A stretch of 64,000 nucleotides of DNA, taken from positions 14,046,501-14,110,500 of the forward strand of contig OX327690.1 of the NCBI GenBank assembly GCA_946807835.1, read 5' to 3'. The translations under genes and the position numbers were made by a program. Shown one piece after another: positions 23,917-36,732 of this stretch. Source of the stretch: Ailanthus altissimus. Taxonomy: Eukaryota > Streptophyta > Magnoliopsida > Sapindales > Simaroubaceae. Numbering within the stretch: the first letter of the stretch is position 1; every line of letters starts with the position of its first letter. Under the pieces are notes generated by a model, which saw only the letters and a list, made by a program, of their open reading frames with translations, was not told the origin of the DNA and did not search any database.

Positions 23917-25560
23917 AATACCCCCAAACTTAAGACTTTTTTTATCCTATAGAAAAAAAAAGAAGAAAACACTCACTTTAAATAAAAAAACTCAAAACTA
24001 AAACAATACTAGATTGATTAGATGATCACAATCGTTGTCTCAAAGGTTGTTAAAATGACACAAGTCTTTTCAGAAATCAATCAATAACTTTAAATAAATC
24101 ATCAAACCATTCATCAAGTTTTCTCCCTTATAATTGATCACTTGTATGTGTGCTCTTAATAAAGCAAATATCAAGTGAATCTTTGCTTTAATCAATAGCT
24201 TAAAATAGTAAATAAAAATGATGTCTTAGTATAATTCAATTCATAATAACACTACCATAAGCTTGCTTTTCATACTGCTCTCCACTAATGTAGAAAGACA
24301 CATATCAAGAGATCTATTTAGGACTTTTTTTTAATTTATAATGTAAGGCTAGGGTCAAGGTGGGATATAAAAGATATAAATATAAAGCTCAATCACACCA
24401 TGTACACATAAACTTTACCTAGAAACTTCTCGATCTCCTTTTTATTTGGTTTTTCTCCTCCCTTAAACTTATGGTATTTTCATCTTTCTTTTAATCACTC
24501 TTATTCAAAGAGTTTCTTCTTTCTCTTAATATGAGGTATATGAATTTAAAGTTTTATTTTATAAAATAGATACCCCCAAACTTAGATTGATTAGTACATT
24601 CAAGAATTAATTGGTCTCTACTTCAATTCCCTTTTCTTACATAACCACAACATTTTTTCTTTTAAGAATTTTTCTAAGTAAACTCAAGGTTTATGGTGTT
24701 TTGAGATATTTTAGGATAAATAAGCTTAAAGTCTTAAGGCTTATGATGTGATTAAACAGAAAAAAAAAAGATATTTAGGTTAAAAAGGGGTAACTAGGGA
24801 TAAATATACATCTAAGGTAGAGTAGAAAGGTTTAATTGGTCCAAAGATGGCTTAGGTCATTTTTCTATTCATGTGTTTCCTAGAAATTCACCTTAAGTAA
24901 TAATCAAGCAAGTTCTAGACTGTGGTGTACTACTTAAGCATGAGTACCTATAAGTAAAAAAATTCAACTAGTACAACCTTATCTCAATATGCTAAAAAAG
25001 AGGTGATTAAACATAAAGTTGAAATTAGTTCAAGATTCTTGATATACGAGTTATTTCAAATGTCTATTGTTTCTTAGGGACTTGTAAAAATAAATTCAGT
25101 CAATATTTTATTTCTTATCATGAACTAATGATTATCATCTTAACAAAAAACTACTAACTAAAAAACAAATTTAACATACAAGACAACAAATCAATCCATG
25201 CAATAAAATAAACATAAGTTATATGTTTCCCACCTTGAAACTTAAATTTGATATTGTCCCCAATGTCGAAAAATAAAAATAAGAGAGTAAAAAACTTCCT
25301 TGGTACGTGACGTGTAAGCATTGTAGCATTGTTATCTCTCAATGTGACTATATTTTTCCTTTCCTCCCAACTATGGCAATTGCTTGTGCTACTTCTTTAA
25401 ATGCTTGAATTGTTTTATTCCTATAAGAAGAGAAATAAAAATAATGAAAACTGAAACTAAGCAAACATAAAAATAAAACTTACTTGGGATGACTCCTAAC
25501 AAGCGCTTAATTTAGTATTGTCTGCTTGATAGGGCTTTCTTTTTTCTATTCTTATAGTGG
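23917..25560 (-). mobile_element. Athila polypurine tract and 3' non-coding region (minus)
   Basis: The minus-strand polypurine tract AAGTTTGGGGGTATT abuts the 3' LTR at 23916. Further upstream on the minus strand are CATTGGGGACAATATC near 25258 with CAAGGTGGGAAAC, and AAGCGCTTGTTAGGAGTCATCCCAAGT-type sequence near 25484-25508. These mark the region between Athila pol and the 3' LTR. A second AAGTTTGGGGGTATC lies near 24580. No genes. Confidence 0.65.
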
Positions 25561-26470
25561 AACAAAGGTGATGATGGAAGCCTTTTGTATGTGATCTTAT
25601 GGGTTTTCTTCTCATTAGGCTTTCAGATCTTTTCAAATAGGCTATGGGCAGTAGCTTTCACTTTATTCTCCTTATGCTTCTTTTGAAAGACTTTTATTCT
25701 TAAACTAGGGAAGTGGGTCTCTTGTGCCATTTTCTTTGACCCTTTCATTACAGTGCTACTCTCTCTTCTTCTTTCTTTTCCTTTTATGCTTCAATGCTTT
25801 CTTTTGAATGTGGGGATTATAGTACCATATGTTTGAGATATAGAATTTGTAGCTTAGCATGCACTACGTCTATGCTGAAAATAGTCTACATTATTACTTG
25901 GCAACTTGATCTCCTTTAAGACTTTAAATGTGACGGTATTATCTTGCACCCTTATGCTCAACTCCCTTTTTTACACATCAATGACCATTCATCCAGTAGG
26001 TAGGAAAGGTATTCCAAAGATGATAGGAATCTCCATTTCTTCTTCTATATCTAAAATGATGAAATCAACATGAAAGATAAACTTTTCCACCTTAACTAAC
26101 ACGTCCTCTATGATTCCCTTTGAATAGGTGAGAGATCAATTAGCAAGTAGGAGTGTGATATTGATAGGCTTTTCTTCTCTCAAACCTAAATGTTTTAGAC
26201 GAAGAGAGGTATAAGACTAATACTTACTCCTAAATGGTACAGTAAAACACATATGATCTTTGAGCTTAAAAGGTAGCTTATTTTGAATAATGGCTCTATA
26301 CTCCTCTGTCAATGTTATGGTCTCATAATCCTCAAATCTCTTTTTCTTTGAAAAGATGCTCTTCATGAGCTTGACATAACTAGGCATATATTCGAGTAGA
26401 GCTGCAAAAGGAAAATTAATATGTAATATTTTAAAATTTATAGAAAATTGCTTATCTAGCTTCTTCTTTT
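25561..26470 (-). pseudogene. Athila gag-C/protease remnant (minus)
   Basis: Minus-strand readings, upstream to downstream: MPSYVKLMKSIFSKKKR, ITLTEEY, then INITLLLA with [28 protein letters not shown] and [13 protein letters not shown], then KRELSIRVQDN. This is the Athila aspartic protease with its Gag-side linker (family [39 protein letters not shown]). The catalytic DLGASINLM segment is not readable. RT, RNase H and integrase are missing: the protease passes within a few hundred bases into 3' non-coding sequence. Confidence 0.72.
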
Positions 26471-26974
26471 GCAGCCTCTGAGAGAATGGTAGCGGTGAAT
26501 TGAACGATGGAAATAGGCTATTTTACATATTGTTATTGGTATTTTCTACTGAGTTTGCACTTTTTCTACACTTCAGAATTTTGCTGCACTTATGTACCAG
26601 TTTCTATACATTTTGTTTGCAATCTTTTCTACACTTTTCTATGTTTTTATATAATTTTCTAGACTATTTAACTACTGATTTTAAGATTTTGCACTCGGTT
26701 TGCGCCTTTGTAGCCTTTAAGAAAAAGGCATTGGTGGGCTATAAGTTACACTACATCTTGTTGTACCACATTTTCTTGCTTCTTGAAGCTTGAAATAATG
26801 GTTGAGGTGTGTTATAATGTAAGATCTTACCACTTCTTAAGGAGATAGCTTGTCATTACTTTAAATTTCCTCGTGGATTATGGATTATATTATTTTCGGT
26901 TAAAGTTTCTTACATAATTTGCTTATTTCATGTACCGTCCATTTATGTGGTTATGATAAGCAAGTTTCATATAT
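26471..26974. other. Unassigned stretch between two Athila remnants
   Basis: AT-rich, no motif recognised. The 97-codon ORF at 26500-26793 is phenylalanine/leucine-rich with no support. Possibly more decayed retrotransposon. Confidence 0.3.
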
Positions 26975-28060
26975 TGTTTAGTACACTTTTTAATCCGATA
27001 TTTTCTTATTTTTGTAGGCTCTATCTAATTAGAGCATAAAAGAGACAAAATTTTGATCAAAATAATGGTAAAGAAGTCATTTCACAAGTCCCTATGTCGT
27101 AGCCTCGGAAACCCAAGCTACAACCTTAAGAAAATGAAGAAACTAAAACCCAAGTATTGAGGCTGCAACCTCAAATTTTTGAAGCCGCAACCTTAACTTT
27201 TTGAAGCCGTGTCCTCAACTTGGCATAACCTCAGGGCTACAGCCCTAAACCAGAAACAAAAAAAATGTTGCGCTGCAGCACCACCTCAACATAAGATTTG
27301 TCATTTTTGCCCCTTTTTTTCCTAATTTTCTAAGGGAGTTTTTTGGGAGGACCTATAAATAGAAGATCAAATACCTTATTTTACAAGGAGTAGAGCAATA
27401 AATAAAGAGAGAAACTTAGGATTTTAGTGAGAAAAATATAATGGAGCTTGGATTTTAGGAAGACCACTGAAGATTGAAGCCTTCCAAAGACTTCTCCAAT
27501 TACTTGCCTCTTTCTCTCTATCTCATTTATATTTATTTCAAGTTTGTAATTTTATTTTGAATTGTTTGAACATGAATACTCTTGTGAACATTGTAATTAA
27601 TGTAGTTGAGTATTTCACTATAGATAGATAGATTATATGTTTTATGACTTGATGGAACATTGATGGATTTTAGGAAGACCATTGAAGATTATATGTTTTA
27701 TGGCTTTTTAATACCAAGACTTAGATAAATTTGTGTTCATTCATGTATACTTTCTATATGTTTAATGCTTCTAATGTTATTGAAAAAATGATTAGATGTT
27801 TTCAATGCTTGAATTATATACTTGGAAAAGTTTATCTAAGTATTGGTATTAATAAACATAACTTTGAGTTTATTGAGTTGGGAGACTAATAAACTTTAGG
27901 TAGCCATATTAAATTAGCGTAATGCATGTATGTATAACGGATTAGATAGGGATATCAACTTTGTTGTATATATATATGGTCTCATTCGACGCTCAAAAGA
28001 GATAATAAGATTACTCATACACCTTTGATTATAGATAAGCAACTTAATTTTACTTTAGGT
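26975..28060 (+). mobile_element. Athila-like 5' LTR (plus)
   Basis: Approximate head TGTTTAGTAC at 26975. A U3 GC-rich block near 27110-27290 repeats AAGCCGCAACCT and GGGCTACAGCC motifs. CCTATAAATAGA is near 27352 as TATA box. A tail block (27720-28050) reappears at about 30010-30340. It is followed by gag of the same orientation. No clear PBS was recognised. About 1.09 kb, similar to 10920-11990. Confidence 0.65.
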
Positions 28061-28139
28061 ATTTTATTTTTCTTTTCTTTTGTTCTTTTTTAGTTTTGGT
28101 TTTATTTTTGGTTGTTTAAAGGTTTATGAGAAAAACCTA

Positions 28140-29935
28140 TAACTTAGAGATTTTTCCCTTTGATCCGACAATTAAGCGCTCTTTTCAAAGGTTTAAGAGA
28201 GAAATGGAGATCAAGCTCGTGTTGTGGCTAATAGAGTCAACAACAATCAACAGCCACGTGCATTACGGATTATTTTAGGCCCATAGTTAATGAGAACTAT
28301 TCAAAGATTCTACGTCAAGTGGTGCAAGCCAATAACTTTGATTTGATTTAACCCTTATTAACATGGTTCAACAAAATAGGGGATTGCCAAGTGAAGACTC
28401 AATGTTCACCCTACGATGTTCTTGGAGGTGTGTGATACTATCAAGATACCATTCGCCTACGCTTGTTCCCATTTTCTCTTAGAGACGAGGTAAGGGGATG
28501 GCTTCAATCTTTATAACTGGAAGTATTACAACATGGGAAGATCTTACCTATAGATTCTTTACCAAGTTCGTTCCACCATCTAAGATTTAACAACTTTGAA
28601 TGGAGATAGCATAATTTAAGCAATTAGATTTCAAGCATTTCTATAGATGTGATGGGGTGTACCTTGTTATTAAAAACCACGGAAGAAGCCCAAGCTTTGT
28701 TGGAGAAAATAGCGTGCAACAATTACTAATGGCTTAATGAGAGGTCCATTGTGAGAAGGGCAAGTAGAGTACATAAAGTTGATCCAATTGTTGCACTTTT
28801 CACTCAAGTTTTAGCTTTGAAGAATTAAATTTCTGCACTATATGCTAGAGAGGCTTCAATAAGTAAGGATTCAATGATGGTAGCAAATGTATCTTACACC
28901 AGTGAGGGAGTGATCCGAAACAAGTCCAATATGTCAACAACCAAAAGTTTAACTACTGAAGTAACAACTTACCTATACATTATCATCCCCACCTCCAAAA
29001 TTATGAAAATCTCTCCTATGAAAATCAAGAAAAGCTTTGCAACCTCTACTGGGATTTAATCAACAAGTGGTGGAAAAGAAGCCATTTTGGAGGATATTTT
29101 GGCACTTTTATCGTTCAGACAAGAGAGAGGTTCAAAAAAAATAAGACTCGACTTGATAACATTGAGACATATTGCACCCACATGAATGCTACATTGAAGT
29201 CACTAAAGGTGCAAGTTGGCTGACTTGCCCATGAAATCAAAGATCAATCAAAGTTCCTAAGTGACAAAGAGGCCAACCCAATAGAGCATTATAGTGTTGC
29301 CACTCTTCAAGGTGGTATGGAAGTAGAAGATTTAGAGAAAAAAGTGTTTGAAGGTGCAGAGAAAGAAATTGTTGTGTGATCATCTATGGTGAATCACAAA
29401 ACAAACTCCATTTCCTTCCCTGACAATCCTCCTATCATTACCCCACCATTGTCTTACCCTCTACGTATCTATAAAAAGAAGTTAAATGCTTAATCCTCTA
29501 ATGTCCTTTAGAATTTTAAAAAGATTCACACCAATATTTCTTTTATAGATGTCTTGGAGAAAAAGCTAAACTATATGAAGCTTGTGAAGAAAATGATGTC
29601 GAAAAAGAAAATGTTAGAGGATTATGAGATGGTAAGGCTAACAAGAGAATATAGTATATTCCTCCAAAGAAATTTACCTCAAAAGATGAAGGATCTAAGT
29701 AATTTACCTATCCCTTGCACTATTGGGAATTCAACATTTGAGAAGGCCTTGTGGACCTTGGAGCAAGAATCAATCTTATGGCTCTACCTATCTTCAAAAC
29801 GTTAGGTCTTGGTGAGGTACAGCCCACAACGATTTGCTTATAAATTGCTGAAATATCTCTTATCTATCCATAGAGTATTATTGAAGATGTGTTGGTAAAA
29901 GTGGGTAAATTCATCATACCATAAGGGATTAATGT
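28140..29935 (+). pseudogene. Athila gag-protease remnant (plus)
   Basis: Near 28470-28590 the plus strand reads DEVRGWLQSL then ITTWEDLTYRFFTKFVPPSKI, the core of Athila Gag (family DKARAWLQSLPxGSIxTWDELxxxFLxKFFPPxK). Later comes DVLEKKLNYMKLVKKMMSKKK with LTREYS, then IPCTIGNSTFEKALWTLEQESI near 29710-29780, equivalent to the protease active region FTIPCTIGNxxFxKALCDLGASINLMP. The catalytic DLGAS has decayed to a TLEQE-like reading. It ends around VLVKVGKFIIP near 29925 and joins LTR sequence directly: pol is absent. Confidence 0.75.
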
Positions 29936-30348
29936 AACTGAATATTCCACTATAAATAGCTAGATTATACATTCTAGGGCTTTACAAAACTCTATTGAAC
30001 ACTATTTTTTGATATTGTTATGTAATTAATGACTATTTGTGTTCATTCATTTATGCATTTTATATGCTTAATACTTCTAATGTGATTAGGAAATTGATTA
30101 GATGTTTCAAATGCTTGGATTATGTACTTGGAAGATTTTAATCCAAGTGTTGGTATTAAAAAGCATAACTTTGAGTTTATTGAGTTGGGAGACTAATAAA
30201 CTTAGGGTAGTTATTTAATGTAGCTTAATGCATGTACGTATAACGGGTTAGATAGGGATATCAACTTTGTTTTATATGCATAAGGTCTCATTCAATATAC
30301 GGGAGAAGTAATGAGATTAATTATACACCCTTGATTAATGAACTCATT
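29936..30348 (+). mobile_element. Athila LTR tail fused to protease remnant
   Basis: It matches the 3' part of the LTR at 26975-28060 in the same orientation (CTTTGAGTTTATTGAGTTGG, GGGATATCAACTTTGTT). It begins where the protease reading breaks off, so the interval pol to LTR head is deleted. Its end forms the left arm of the palindrome at 30308-30397. Confidence 0.7.
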
Positions 30349-30397
30349 AAATTATTAATGAGTTCATTAATCAAGGGTGTATGATTAATCTCATTAC
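30308..30397. repeat. Near-perfect palindrome (41-bp arms, 8-bp spacer)
   Basis: Arms 30308-30348 and 30357-30397 are reverse complements with one mismatch, separated by AAATTATT. It marks a tail-to-tail junction of two gypsy LTR fragments; weaker symmetry continues outward. Confidence 0.9.
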
Positions 30398-30660
30398 CCA
30401 CTAATGATAAAGAGTATATGAATAATAGGTGAAATCAAGTCCCTAGAACCCATTTTCCATAGAACTCATATATCTTCAATTTACCAAATTATTTAGTTTT
30501 AAGCATTTAATTCCATAATTCAACTTAGCATTCAAATTAACCTAGATAACATTAGGTTGCGAACACTGTAGTACTTAGCATTAATTTAGGATACCATCAT
30601 TGTGGAACAATAGTCACTTATTATTTTATTACTTGATCATAACTCGTACACTTGCGATTT
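30349..30660 (-). mobile_element. Athila LTR tail, minus orientation
   Basis: Reverse-complement relative of the LTR tail to its left (TCCCTAGAACCC facing GGGTTAGATAGGGA). It contains the AAGTGTACGAGTTATGATC and AAGTAATAAAAT motifs of Athila-like LTR ends near 30615-30655. It passes directly into gag C-terminal sequence of the same orientation, so protease, pol and the LTR head are deleted. Confidence 0.6.
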
Positions 30661-31279
30661 TATTTGCGTATGTATAATTTTGCGAACAGGTTATCACCAA
30701 AAAAGTCATAAATCACTTGTTGAGTTTTGACAATATTCAATACTTCAAGTTTCTTGGATAACATATTAATTTGTGCTGCCAATGCATTGAATGCGTTAAT
30801 CTTATATACACCAATGACTTTCTTGAGTATAACCCTCTCAGCTAGCCATTGGTAGCTATTTGATGCTATCTCTTCCAATATATCATAAGCCTTATCAATA
30901 GACTTATTTATCAAGCTCCTCCAGCAATGGCATCTACAATAGTCCTCAAATGGCCTACTAATCGATTATAAAACATGTGGACTAATAGCCATTTAGGGAC
31001 ACTATGGTGAGGACACTTCCTCAATATGTCTTTGAAGCTCTCTCATGCCTCATAAAGTGACTTGCCATTGATCTAAACAAATGAGGTGATATCATTCCTC
31101 ATCTTTACTATCTTTGCTAGTGGAAAGAACTTTGCTAAAAAAATTTATACTAGATCATCCCATGTTGATATAGATTCGGGTAATAATGGTATCAACCAAC
31201 TCTTGGCTTTGTTCCTTAAGGAGAAATGGAATAGTCTAAATCTAATGACATCGTCTGAGACTCTGTTATACTTGAATGT
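30661..31279 (-). pseudogene. Athila gag remnant (minus)
   Basis: Minus-strand order: TFKYNRVSDDVIRFRLFHFSLRNKA, WLIPLLPESISTWDDL, FLAKFFPLAKIVKMRNDITSF, NGKSLYEA, SFKDILRKCPHHSVPKWLL, FYNRLVGHLRTIVDAIAGGA, then the open segment 30660-30914 (INKSIDKAYDILEEIASNSYQW). This is clear Athila Gag (family YNGVSDDAIRLRLFPFSL, LRKCPHHGIP, MVDAAAGGALL, EAYELLEEMASNNYQW) with a few stops. The N-terminal part is cut at 31279 by the copia LTR that starts at 31280. It mirrors the plus-strand gag at 28140. Confidence 0.8.
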
Positions 31280-32372
31280 TGTTAGTGTGTTGTGTGTATG
31301 GTGAATGTGTGCATTTTAATTTTAATTTTACATGTCTCACATGCAAAATATATGCAACTAAATATAATACACACATCTCATTACATTAATCAGATAAAGA
31401 GAGCTCACCCTTGAAGCGTTATTCAGATCAATTCTAGTCCAGAAACTCAGTGAGATTACTAGAACTAAGTTCCCTTCGCAGCAAGAATTAAAGTTAAAGA
31501 AACATTTTGCTTCTTTTGTCTCTCTCGGCTTAATGTTACACTAACTATTAGTGTATATTGTAACTTCTCTTAACTTGATTATTTAATTGAATAATGCCCT
31601 CTTTTTATAGCTTTGACAGCCACCCATTCAACAAATTAAAAGTATTTGAGTGGCTGCATTGTTGAAGCATGACAATTCCTCAATTAACCACTTCATGCTT
31701 GCAAATTATAGCATAATGCTTAAGTCAAAGGACCATGAATACTACTCAACTCGAGAAGACTTTTCATTGACTGATTTATAAGATGTCTGTTGGAGTTCGT
31801 TATAAGTCTGTTCAGTACCCAGGCCTCACTGAATAACCATATATCTATACAATCTTCCACTAAGCTCATGGTCTACTGAGATTAACCATTTAGACCATCT
31901 AGATATAGACATGCACTGATCTATATATGATAAGGCCTTTATCGAAAGACCTGCATTAGTAAAGATAGATCAGGAATATAAAGTTTGAGAATATACTTAC
32001 ACAATAACATTTTCTAGCAATATTTGTAACTCCTTGCAATTATGTCGTTGCTAATATATCCTCATGCCTTTTTTTTTCATTTCAGATAAGGCTCTAACTT
32101 TTTAGATTTCATTGACTCTTATAACTTGCTAGTTCTTAACAGTGCTAACTTTTAGCATTTATAACTCTTAGTGTTACGAACTCTTAACCCATGTATAAAC
32201 TTTTTTAGACTAGATCTGAACTCTTTCAAATCATTCGGTGTCTAAAATGTTACAAACATCTTACCATTTAATATTTAATAGTAACAAATTTATTTGAAAT
32301 GCTTATTGTATAAATATTAAACAATTAATGCTTATGCAAAATTGGAATGGAACGTAAGCATCTTTTTCAACA
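31280..32372 (-). mobile_element. Copia 3' LTR (copy E, internally deleted)
   Basis: Left end TGTTAGTG, right end TTTCAACA. The right end directly abuts a copia polypurine tract (minus strand AGTAGGAGTTTG), so it is a 3' LTR of a minus-strand element whose body follows to the right. It lacks about 1 kb in the middle compared with 61331-63506 but keeps both end blocks. The 5-mer before it is AATGT; the other end of the element was not found. Confidence 0.75.
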
Positions 32373-33989
32373 AACTCCTACTTGTTTTAGTAACAATTAT
32401 AATAATATCTTATATCTATTGACTCTATGTGTTTCTTGAGTAGGTCCGCTATGTTATCTATAGAATGCATTTTAGATTATATTACATCTTCAATAGCCAA
32501 AAATTTTCTAATTATGTGGTATTCAGTGCCTATATAATTATAATTTTAGTATGCCTTATGGCTTCTTGATTTAAGCAATAGCCCCGTTATTGCTGCATTA
32601 TAGTAGGATAGGATCAATTGAGCTTGAAACTAACTTGAATATCTATAGAACTTCTTTTGCAGGCTTCTCAAGCCACAACATATTTTACCTTTAAGGTAGA
32701 ATCAGCTATGGATATCTAAATTGCACTCTCAACTAACTGCGATACCATTGAAAAGAAATACCTACTAGATATAAACTTTCTATCACCGATCTAGACTAAA
32801 AATCCAAGTTTGTTTATCCTCTCATTTGTAAGAAACTTTCTCTATGATTTAGAAACTTATCATTTGTACCTTTCAGTTATTTTAGGTAACTTTCATGGTC
32901 ATTTAATGGTCGTTACCTAGATTAGATCAATACTTGCTCGTAAGACTTATAGCCATCCAGATTCGAGTCTTATATATAATATAGCGTACATCAAGCTACC
33001 TCTAACTGATGTATATATTATGTTAGACACTCTAATGATTTCAACTTTTTGCCGAGGACACTTCCTCCTAGAAAGATAAATGCCATATCTGAAAGGTACA
33101 TTAACTGTCTCACAATTACTGAAGTTGTACCTTGATAGGAGAAAGTCTATGTAAAAGAATTAGGATAGTCCTATCAACCTTCTAACTTTATCTCTATAAT
33201 GCTTTACAACAAGTATATAGAAAGTTTGTCCTAAATCTTTTATGGAGAAGTTCTTACTCAGATAACTCTTAACTGACTGACTTACAACATATCAACATTG
33301 TTTTCAATATTAAGTATATCTTCCATGTAGAGCATTTAAAAGATAATCATGCTTTTGCTGCCCTTTCTAAACACACACACTTTCTCTTTGTTATTGATGA
33401 AACAAAAATCTCTAACTTCTTTCTAAAAATGAAGATCTAGCTTCGGAAAAACTACTTAAGTCCATATGGACTTTTTTAGTTTCCACATCAGATTAGAGGT
33501 CAAACTGGATCCAAAACATTCAGGCTATTCCAAACATGCCTCTTGCTAAAGATATACATTCTGGTCCATTATCTTTACATCTATATGCCAAATCTTAAAA
33601 TCTTAATACGCTTCAATAGCTAACAAAATTCGAATTAACTTAAGCATAGTTACTGATAAAAACAGATTTCCTTATAATCAATCCCAAATCTGTGAGTGTA
33701 ACATTTTGTCACCAATCAGATTTTAAAGGTTGCTCCCTTCTTATCAAGCATACACTTTCTTTGTGTAAACTCATTTACAACAAATAGGAATAATTTCTAC
33801 AAAAAGTATAACCAAGTTCCAAACTTGATTGTTATGCCTAGAGTCAATTTCAACTTTTATAGTATCTTACCATTTCTCAAATCAATGTCCAACATTGTCT
33901 CTCAATAAGTCAAAGGATCTTTTTTTTAACTAAAAAAAATACCAAAGGCACCCTTTAGGTATAATATATACCTAACAGATGGCTTGATA
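32373..33989 (-). pseudogene. Copia RT/RNase H remnant (minus)
   Basis: Minus-strand readings in order: VKSYLSKNFSIKDLGQTFYIL then RDKVRRLIGLS (RT end; family VKxWLSxxFxMKDLGEAxYILGIKIxRDRxxxxLxLSQ), VPFRYGIYLSRRKCP, VRGSLMYAILYKTRI (family YASAxGSLMYAMLCTRPDI), SKYxSNLG. At 32480-32560 comes HIIRKFLAIEDV with DNIADLLK (family HFIRExVxxGxVxxxxIxSxDNxADxxTK), the RNase H tail. It ends near the polypurine tract. Many stops. It is continuous with the part beyond the inserted LTR at 33990. Confidence 0.75.
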
Positions 33990-36732
33990 TGACAGAACCC
34001 GACTCGAGACCCTCAACAGTAGATCCCAGCGGCCCTGCTGGGTACCCCGACAGAAGTTTCTCAAAATATAACTGGGCAAGATGAGAAATTTCGCAAGGCG
34101 AACCCCTTTTTCTTAGTTCTTATTATTACTGAGAAAATCTTTTAATATACATGAAAATGACATCTTAATTTTTAAAAGAAAAACGGGCAGAGTTTCCCTT
34201 GTTTTTCGAAAAATCCATATAAAACCTATAAAGAAATTTCACTTCTATTTCAAACACTTCTCAACACTACCAATTCGGACCTTCGGTCCTTTCCAAATCA
34301 AATCTAACACAACTCAATAGTTTTATTTGAATCACAAAATAAGCATACTCATAAAAAGCAAAAACGATCATCATAATATCGAATTCTCTTCTTATTGGTT
34401 TAAAACATACATACAAATATACATGCCTACAATTACTATGCATAAAGTAAAAGGTGCTATTTAGCACATTTACATATACAAAAATGATCTTCAGATTTAG
34501 CCCACTACTCCGCAATAGGAGAATTAGCAGCTTCCGTATCGAGACCTACACTTGGGAAGAGGGTTTAGAAAACATAAAACACAAAACAAGTTAGAATAAC
34601 ATTATGCATAGATAGCAAATTCTAAAGTACATACATAAATCATGCTTCTAAAATTGATGTAAAGTTGTAAAACGATTTCTAATATCATATGCTAATGAAA
34701 TCTTACTGAGCGGATTTTATCTACATCTTTGGAAAACAATATCCAAAATCTGTATAACATAATAACTGCCGTGTACATATGAATGCATAAATGCTATCGG
34801 TAAATCGAAAACTAGTAAAGTCCTCGCTCGGCCATTTTCTTTCTAAACTGTACCAATGGTAACCCTAAAGCTCTATACTCACGCAACGACTCAACTAGCA
34901 CCGCACACGTGAATAGGTCACGGGGCACCTCAACTAGCATCACCCACAGTGACATCTCAAGACATTTCATTGGCTATGCAGCAAAATTATACATCGCATA
35001 CATATGGTGAGATAATACCCCGTACACATAGAGCGACTCACATGACTCGACATCCTGACTTTTCAGAGTTAGTGACACACCCTCATGACCTACGCATGTG
35101 CACGAGATATACCGGCTGGGTCTAATACAATCACCACCACTATAATCTGAGGGTACCGATGGCCTTTAAAACGAATGCAGAAATTTTTAAACTATTTTTT
35201 AAACCGAACATTTAAATGCATAACTATGGATATATATCAAGATCATAAATCATGTTTATGCATTGAAAGCTCATAAAACATACATTTTCATTATGCGGAA
35301 ACATAATAAACGAAAGATAACAGAAAAGACAGGTTTTCACTCACAACCGCTTTGCGCTCAATTTCGCTTCGGATTTCTGCTCCCGTTACTGCTCCCGGTT
35401 TTCTTCACCTACGTGCCATAAATGACATTTAGAACCAAATCGAATGCTAGAATCTCATTTATCTACTAAATGCCCTAATCTGCATACAAAGCCCGGATGC
35501 ATACTACTTTTCAATTTTGATTACAGAGTCATTTAATCTAATCTAACTCACCACCCGGCACCCTGAAAATTATTAAATGCCTTATAACTTGGTTGGACTT
35601 AATTGCCCTTCACCTTTCCAAAATAGACAATTATGTCCCATTTTCCTCATTTTTGGTTTTTCCATCAACCATTTACATTCAACATATATAAGGCACCATT
35701 TACACACAATAACTCAATCAAAACACCACTCATTCCCTAACTTTCCTAAAGTGGCAGAATTTCACCCCATGTTCCAATACATTTCTTTTCTCAATTTCTT
35801 GTTCCAATTACATCAAAATCAAGCCAATTTTATTCTAATGCCCTAATTACAACCAATTAAAGTCTCTATATTCAAATCACCCAAAACCCTAATTCTTACC
35901 TTGCCAATTTCTTCAAATTGATAACTCCTCAAGCTCCACACTAGAATTCAACTCAATCTAAACCAAGAATTCATACAAGAACATCAATTTAAGCAATCCT
36001 TAAAGTTTACTTATCAATCTTATAAAACAATGCTTTTCTTATCTCTTTTTCTTGAATTTCCACTAATGAAGGCTTCAATTGAGCTTAGGAATTGGTATGT
36101 AACCTTATTTTGGCTTGATTAGGCATGAAAAATGATGAAAATAAAAATTGAAATTTCACTGTAGCAGCACCCCCTTCACATTGCACGAATTTTGCTCTCT
36201 TTTACTCTAAATGTTTGCTTTTTGTTCTCTTGAAAAATCTACACACTTCTAACATATATATACTTATCCATCAATTGACCATTTTATCCCTCAACTTACT
36301 CTAAATTACTAATTTGCAATTAGTTGGAAACTAAGTAATTGGTTCATTTGTAACTATCTAGTTAGAATAGTTCAAAGAACTAACTAGAATTTATAACTTG
36401 GCAATGCATAAGATTTCTTCTAATTGGTCCATTCTCTAATATATGAATTATGCTTCTCAACAAAGGCTTGTTCCATACATAACCCTTAAATGAAAATTCA
36501 TATAGTAAATTAGAATTTTCTTTTCCAATCCAATAGAGAAAAATTTCAAAAATATTCTAGGGTTGTCCGACGCACCGATCGAGTATGAAATTACCAAATT
36601 AGGTCTAATATCTCCCACGCGTACCATAAAGAAAATATTTCTAATAGGGTTAAAATCGGGTAATCCTATGGGGTCTTTATTGCTCTATACCGAAATCTAG
36701 GCGCCAACTACTAATAGGGAATGGATATTACA
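33990..36732 (-). mobile_element. Solo gypsy-type LTR (TGTAATATCC family)
   Basis: On the minus strand it starts TGTAATATCC at 36732 and ends GGGTTCTGTCA at 33990. TGATA is present on both sides (33985-33989 and 36733-36737), an exact 5-bp TSD. It is colinear with 6092-8849 throughout. It disrupts copia pol between integrase and RT. The 89-codon ORF at 35577 and the 82-codon ORF at 34267 have no support. Confidence 0.9.
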
